Shown piece by piece: positions 48,001 to 54,600 of a stretch of 64,000 nucleotides of DNA. The notes under the pieces were generated by a model. The model was not told where the DNA came from. It did not search any database and was given only the letters and a program-made list of their open reading frames with translations. Made by a program: the position numbers and the translations under genes. The DNA is taken from the NCBI GenBank assembly GCA_002633005.1, contig NMRA01000001.1:4267087-4331086 (forward strand), given 5' to 3'. This DNA is from Phoronis australis (Eukaryota > Phoronida > Phoronidae). The stretch's first letter is position 1, and each line of letters starts with the position of its first letter.

Positions 48001-51000
48001 CTAAAGAACACGGGTTAATATACAGTAGTAGTGCTTAATTTAAATTTCACACATTTTTTACCTGATAAACAGGATCAATTCCAAACAATATGGTTCAGTA
48101 TATGGTAATTATAGTACTTTATTAAATTTTACACACTTTTATTTTACCTGAGCATTTACGCCGAAAGTGCACTTCTGAGCAGTTCATCATTTCCAGAATA
48201 CCGGTTTATCCCATATGAACTGTGCCATTTAGTCAGTTTTCTTTGGTCTGTCTTAGCTTGTCCAGTGGTCTGGTCACTTGAAGATTGATGACCTTGGTCA
48301 GCCTGAAGGACTTGTGTGCATCTGCCGACCCCTACAACCTACACCAATCCTTGAAATACGAATGGATGGAAACATGTTTATGAGTCGACACAGTATGGAT
48401 CTCAAATTCACATTTTGTGACCAAAGGTATGTTGAGTTAAAATTTTTTACTTTGATTTTGAAAACGAATGAAATACTGCACTACTGTACAGTTGTTTGTT
48501 ACAAGCCTCTGAGATGAAGGGCTTCTTTAAATTAAGCCATATGGCGAGAATATTCTGTTCTCAGCACATATGAGGTGGGTAATTTTTTTGTAATTCTTTA
48601 TTTCAAAACATTATATATATACAAGTGTACTGGTGTGATATCTAACACAACTGAAGAAGCAGTGAAGAAAAGAATATGAAATAAATTGAAACGTTCAAAA
48701 CTGACACAGACAGTGTTCGAAATACACGCTGGCCCTTTCACATGTAGGCCCTATGTGGATTTGGTTTCATATTCAAGTAACTGGCTCGTCGGGCCAGCCA
48801 ATTTTTTTGCTGAAGCTCGAACGCTGGACACAAACCCTGCAAAGTTGCAAATAACTGTCTACTGACATGTGTATCAATCCATCTATTTTACAATATGTAA
48901 TAAAATTTTGTAATTGGCCAAACTGTAAAATATTACCTTTAAGTTTTTGTTTTAATATGTAAGCAAAAATTATTTTGCATACTGATACTTTTTAGAAGAC
49001 TCAGGGAAAACCAAACAAAACTGTTTTAGATATAGTGATGTCTTTATTAACAACATGATTTAGACAATGGGATAAACTATTACATAGTGACTTTACAATA
49101 TTACATTCGTAAAAACGTGTGTCAGTTTCAGTAACATTAACACAGAAAGTACAAAAATTGCTATCAGCTGTGCCGATTTTTTCGAAAAAACAATTAGTTG
49201 AAATAAGTTTGTGAATCTATCAAAATTGAAACTACTTCATTTGAGTATCGGAGAATTGCCGAGTACAGTTATTGATTTTTTCCACTCTATGTTTTCATTA
49301 TTTATATTTAAGAGGGTCGGATGTAAGCATTGTTAACAAGTATCTTTTAAAAATCATTTACGCCTTTCTTTTATTTAGTTAAAATTTGATTGATGTGTGA
49401 TGATACTGGTAGTCCAAAAAGCAATTTGTTGATAATCAAACATGTCCTTGATATTTTCAATTACTCCACGGATACCAAAATATACTGTAAACGGTGGACG
49501 AAATCTCCAAGGAGTACAAAATTCATGATAGTCAAAAAGTCTTCCTTAGAAATGAATCAAATCGGCTACAAAATGTTAGCCTTTAAAGGTGACTAATTTG
49601 ATTTTAAAATGTGTAAGCAATGTAAAACACATAATTACATGGTGGTTAATGTTACAAAAATGTATATGTAAAGCAATTGTGTTTCAGAATAGCAACATTG
49701 CTGGGTTATGAGCCGGATGAGATAGTGGGTCAAAATGCATACCTGTTTCACAACCCCGTTGACGCACACTTGTGCATGGCATGTCATAATGACCGTAAGT
49801 ATGTAGGACTTACTCTAAGAACTTGTTGCATATTTTGCTTGTAGTTGGTGATGGATGTCTTCTGCAGTGCTTATGGTATTTTTGAAATCACAAACGTTTC
49901 ACTTGTTTTGTCAATGACCTGTGCTCCCACAGACTTGGAAGTGTTTGATTCATGAATGTGACCAGGTTTACCACCAAGTGTGATGTGTGTGTACATCGAA
50001 TAATCTTGACATTGTTGCATTCCAGTGATGACTAAAGGCAGCAGTATGTCCAAGTACTATAGGTTCCTCTCCAAGTCTGGCAAATGGGTGTGGATGCAGA
50101 CGAGGGCTAGTGTCATCTGTAACACACACAACGAGCCACAGTATGTTGTCTGTATGAACTACATTGTCAGGTGGGTGTCTGGGGTGAGAAGATCTAGTGC
50201 CATGTGACACACGCGCGCGCACACACATGCGCACACACGCGCGCGCACACACACACGCGCACACACACACGCACACATACACGCGCGCACACACGCGCGC
50301 ACACACACGCGCGCACCCACACTTGCGCGCACACACACGCGCACAGACACACTAGACTTACGTCGTACGTACCACCAGTGGTGTCAATCTAGTTTATTGT
50401 CATTATGATGTAAAGGAGGTAACTCCCGTCTCGTCAGATGGACTGTGTATATATACAGAATGAGTAGCCAGGGGGTTTCATCAGTTGGTCTGTGTGTGCA
50501 ACAATGTTGTAATTTGTGAACACTTTGTTGGCAGGCATTAACTGCCAAGAGTGGTATTGTTTCAGAAAGCTTGAAGACTTGGTACCTCCCAGACTCTATA
50601 AATTGTCTCTGAGTCAAAACATATTAATCACTTACAAATTTCTATAATTCAAGTGACATTTGCTCATAAGTGATTGTGATATACCAACATTTTGGTTGTG
50701 TTTCCAGTGAAAAGGAAGGTCAAAAGTCAATAGAAGAAGCAGAAAAGAACTATTCTGGAAAAAAGGCTAAGAACAGTCGGCCAAGTGGTGTGTCTGAATA
50801 CCCCCACGATACGTGTAGTGCACCTGCATTTGTGGGTGAGTTATTGTGAGCAGACCACGTCTTGGTACCTTCATTATGCATGAAGATGACTAGTGCTTGT
50901 AAATGAGTTAATTATCAGCAAATCATGTCTTGATACCCTCTTGATATGTGAAGTTGACCAGTGTTTGTAAATGAGTTAATTATCAGTAGATTATGTTTTG

Positions 51001-51614
51001 TTACCCTCTTGATATGTGAAGTTGACCAGTGTTTGTAAGTGAGTTAGTTATTAACAGACCGTGTCATGATAGCCTTGTGATATATGAAATTGACCAGTGT
51101 TTTTAAGTGAGTTATTTATCTGCAGGTCATGTTTTGATACCCTCATGATATGTGGAGTTGACAAGTGTTCTTTTATTTCAGAACAATACCACAGCAGCAG
51201 TAAGAGTTCATCAGATGAGGACACCTCCTGCAGCCCCAGTTCTAGTGACCAATGGATCAGCTCTCCTGGCTCAGTTCTCAGCACCTCAGATAAGACAGAA
51301 GGCAACACAACCAAACGACTTCGTAGCTCCGGCTACAGCAGTGCCTCCATCAACTCCATGGATTGCACTATTCCCGACAGTACCACTGATGTGTTTGGAG
51401 ATGAGTGTTTGAGTGAGACTAGACTTACAGTGCACTCTCTGACAGGTACATATATGGAGTGAGTGACGCTATCCTTATAGTATACTGTGACAGGTGTACA
51501 TAGAGTGAGTGAGACTATCTTTGCAGTGAGTGTACTTGGATAGGTATATACATTTGTCATGTACATATACATGCACATATACATATACATATATACATTT
51601 ACATATACATAATT

Positions 51615-51645
<31 letters not shown>

Positions 51646-54600
51646 CAGAGAGAGAGAGTAAGAGGGTGGTAGGGAAGGAGGGAGACTTCATTGAAAACAG
51701 TGCGCTGGACAACCTTGCTTATATATACCTTTATGTGAGAGCTGTTACTCTACTACTCTTCTCGTTTATGCTATGTTCCAACCATTGTTGGATTTCTCGT
51801 TTAGGTCATGACCTTTACCCTGAGCAACAACACTCAACAGGAAATCTTCATCACGAGGCCACAGACATCATGTGGCCCATGTTGACTGAACTCATAAATC
51901 AACAGGCTGCTGAGATCATGGATACATATGGTCCTGAACACAGCATGACACAGCCCAATGATGAGATGACGTCAGATTTCACCCCAGAGACATCTACTTG
52001 TTCCAACACGAGTTCGGCTCACATGACAACTTTAGGTTCAGGCAGCAGCTCTAAAGGGTATGAATTAGCCGCTTGCTTGGTTTCTCTTCATATAAGGTTT
52101 CTAGCGTAGAAAATTAGACCGTGTAAACTCACTTGCTGAAGTAGTGCATCGTATGATTGTGCTTGTCGAATTTTGGTTTTGGTAAAGTTGGTATGAACCT
52201 GCCTTCTGCCAGAAATAACTTTTGATTTGTACCACTTGCAGTGCTGTTATGAAATTGGTCTGAACTTGTTCCTTACTCAAATTTGAGGTGATTTCTGGGC
52301 TTGAAAATATCTGTTAGATAATTTATTATGATTTATTTTAATTTATTCCTTTAATTCAATCTCAGCTAGTTGGCTGGTGATGGCAGATCGTGTTACAGGT
52401 GGGTCTTGTTGTACAGGGGTCATGATGTACAGGGGTCATCTTATACTTGGGTCTTATTATGCACAGATCATGTTATACTCAAGTCATGTTATGCATAGGT
52501 CATGTAGTACACGGGTCATGTTATATGTGGGTTTATGTTACGCACAGGTAATGTTATGCAGAGGTCTGGTTTTACATGGGTCATGTTTTACACGGGTCAT
52601 TTTATACACAGGTCCTGTTATACTCTAGTCATTTGCTACACAGGTCATGCTGTACACTGGTCATTTTAACACGGGTCATATTATACGTGGGACATATTAT
52701 ACATGGGTCATATTATACATGGGTCATGTTATAGACAGATCGTGCTATACTCGAGTCCTGTTATACGCAATTCATGTTATACTTGGGTTATGTTATACAA
52801 GGGTTGTTGTCCACAGGTCATATTATATATAGATCACGTTTTAACGGGTCTTGTTATACAGGGGTCATGTTAGGCATGGGTCATGTTATACACGGGTCAT
52901 GCTATAATATACAGGACATGATTCCAAGCTATACACTGCCAGGTTCTTTCCATCCTCAGTCCACTTCTCATACAAGTATAAGAGTAAGAAGCTGAAAACC
53001 ATTGCCATGTCAACATCAGAGTCTTCACGTGCCAGCAACCAACCTGTACAGTTGCTGTAATATCCTTACCTAGTATAGTATTTACTCTAAAGGTACATCT
53101 TTAAAACCTATTGGAATGGTGACATTTTGGGAGAGATGACATTTGCATAGATTAACCCTTTCTGGTTTGTTATGATCCCAGAAGGTGCAATGTTAGTTAA
53201 GCAATTGAAGAATGTGCCTAGAACTGAGAAAATTATGCGTAACTATTGATGCATGAGATCAGGTTGGAATGAAAAAGTAAAAATTCAGAAAAAATTGTAC
53301 CTAATGACCCTGGTAAATGCACAAAAAATTTTGTGACCCTGATCTCATTTTCAAGGTCATAGCAAGAAATTCAATAATTCGACTTGAAGAATGTTGGCAC
53401 AATATCTCAAGAAAAAATTTTTAAATATTGTTCATATTTTAAAGTGAGATATTGCAGGGGCAAGTCTAAGCACCGGTTGAAGTTGGTGGCCTTGACCTCT
53501 TTTTCAAGGTCACAGCGTGAAGTTTTTTACTTAGAAAATGTAGTTGACATGAAATCTAAGGAAAAGAAGCAGCTTAATATGCTTGTTTGATATTATGCAC
53601 TGAGGTATAGGTGGGGTGTCTCTATTTACCAGTGGATTTTGGCAGCTTGGACTTTGTTATCTTTGCCGAAGGTGAAGGGGATATAGTAATAGTACACATC
53701 ATTTAATCCTTCTGTGCACAACTCTTAAATTTCTCATTGGAAGTTGCTCGAACTTTCAAGAGACTATACTCATGAAGTGCCGTACCTTATAATCTCAAGA
53801 TTTTACGATTCTGCAGCGTGTTCTTGGTTGTGGCCTGTTCTTGATTTTCACGCTCATTATGTTGTTGACACGATACTTAAGGGGATGTTTAATATTTAGT
53901 TGATGTTGTGCGCCAGTTTGTAAGTAGACCATCTCCAGGCACCAGTCGATTTTAACAACGTTGACCTTATTCAGAAGTTCATTAGGAGAAATTAATTAAT
54001 TCTACTGGGAAGGTGCTGGTGTGGTATTTCAAGAAGGAAACCGTTCATCTGGCTTATCTTTACACAAGACATTCATTTAACCACAGAAGGCAGTGGGGGA
54101 CAATTTGGTTAGACTGTAACAAGTGTTTGTTGTCATAGTATTTATGTCCTTGTGGTGTGCAATGTTGTTTGGTGCTAAATGTCAAGAAGGATGCTTTAGA
54201 TTCCGTTGGTATATTGTAGGCCAGGCTGGCTGCCCGTCATTTCATCTCTATTGGTTTTATTGTTTCAGGGGCCAGTACACTAAGCTGCGCTCGCTCTACC
54301 CTCAGTCTGGCCTCAACCAACTTCGTGATGTGCACAAGACACCAGGAAAGGTGACCCTCACCAGAATTGAGCATATTTCACCCAATAGCCACAAAAACGA
54401 CGTCGTTTCACATATAGCAAATGGCGTGGTGGATAAGTCAGACCTGAACTATAGCGAAGTCAATGCGTCCAGTGATCTGATTGACCCTGCACTGGCTGAC
54501 CTACTGAGAGGAAATGAGCAGCTGGATGAGTTATTGGATATGTTTGATGGTGGTGTGACAATTAGTGAGGCACCAGGCAGCACAGAACTTCAGGGAGCAG

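Noticed and set aside
50159-50392. ORFs on both strands across the CA/CG tract (Cys/Val/Arg- or His/Thr-rich)
   Set aside because: They are frames through a dinucleotide repeat just after a true splice donor; no codon structure.
52377-52995. Three + strand ORFs with repeated LYTGHVI-like units, which might look like a repeat protein
   Set aside because: Directly explained by the ~17-bp minisatellite; it lies between two well-supported exons and the period is not a multiple of three.
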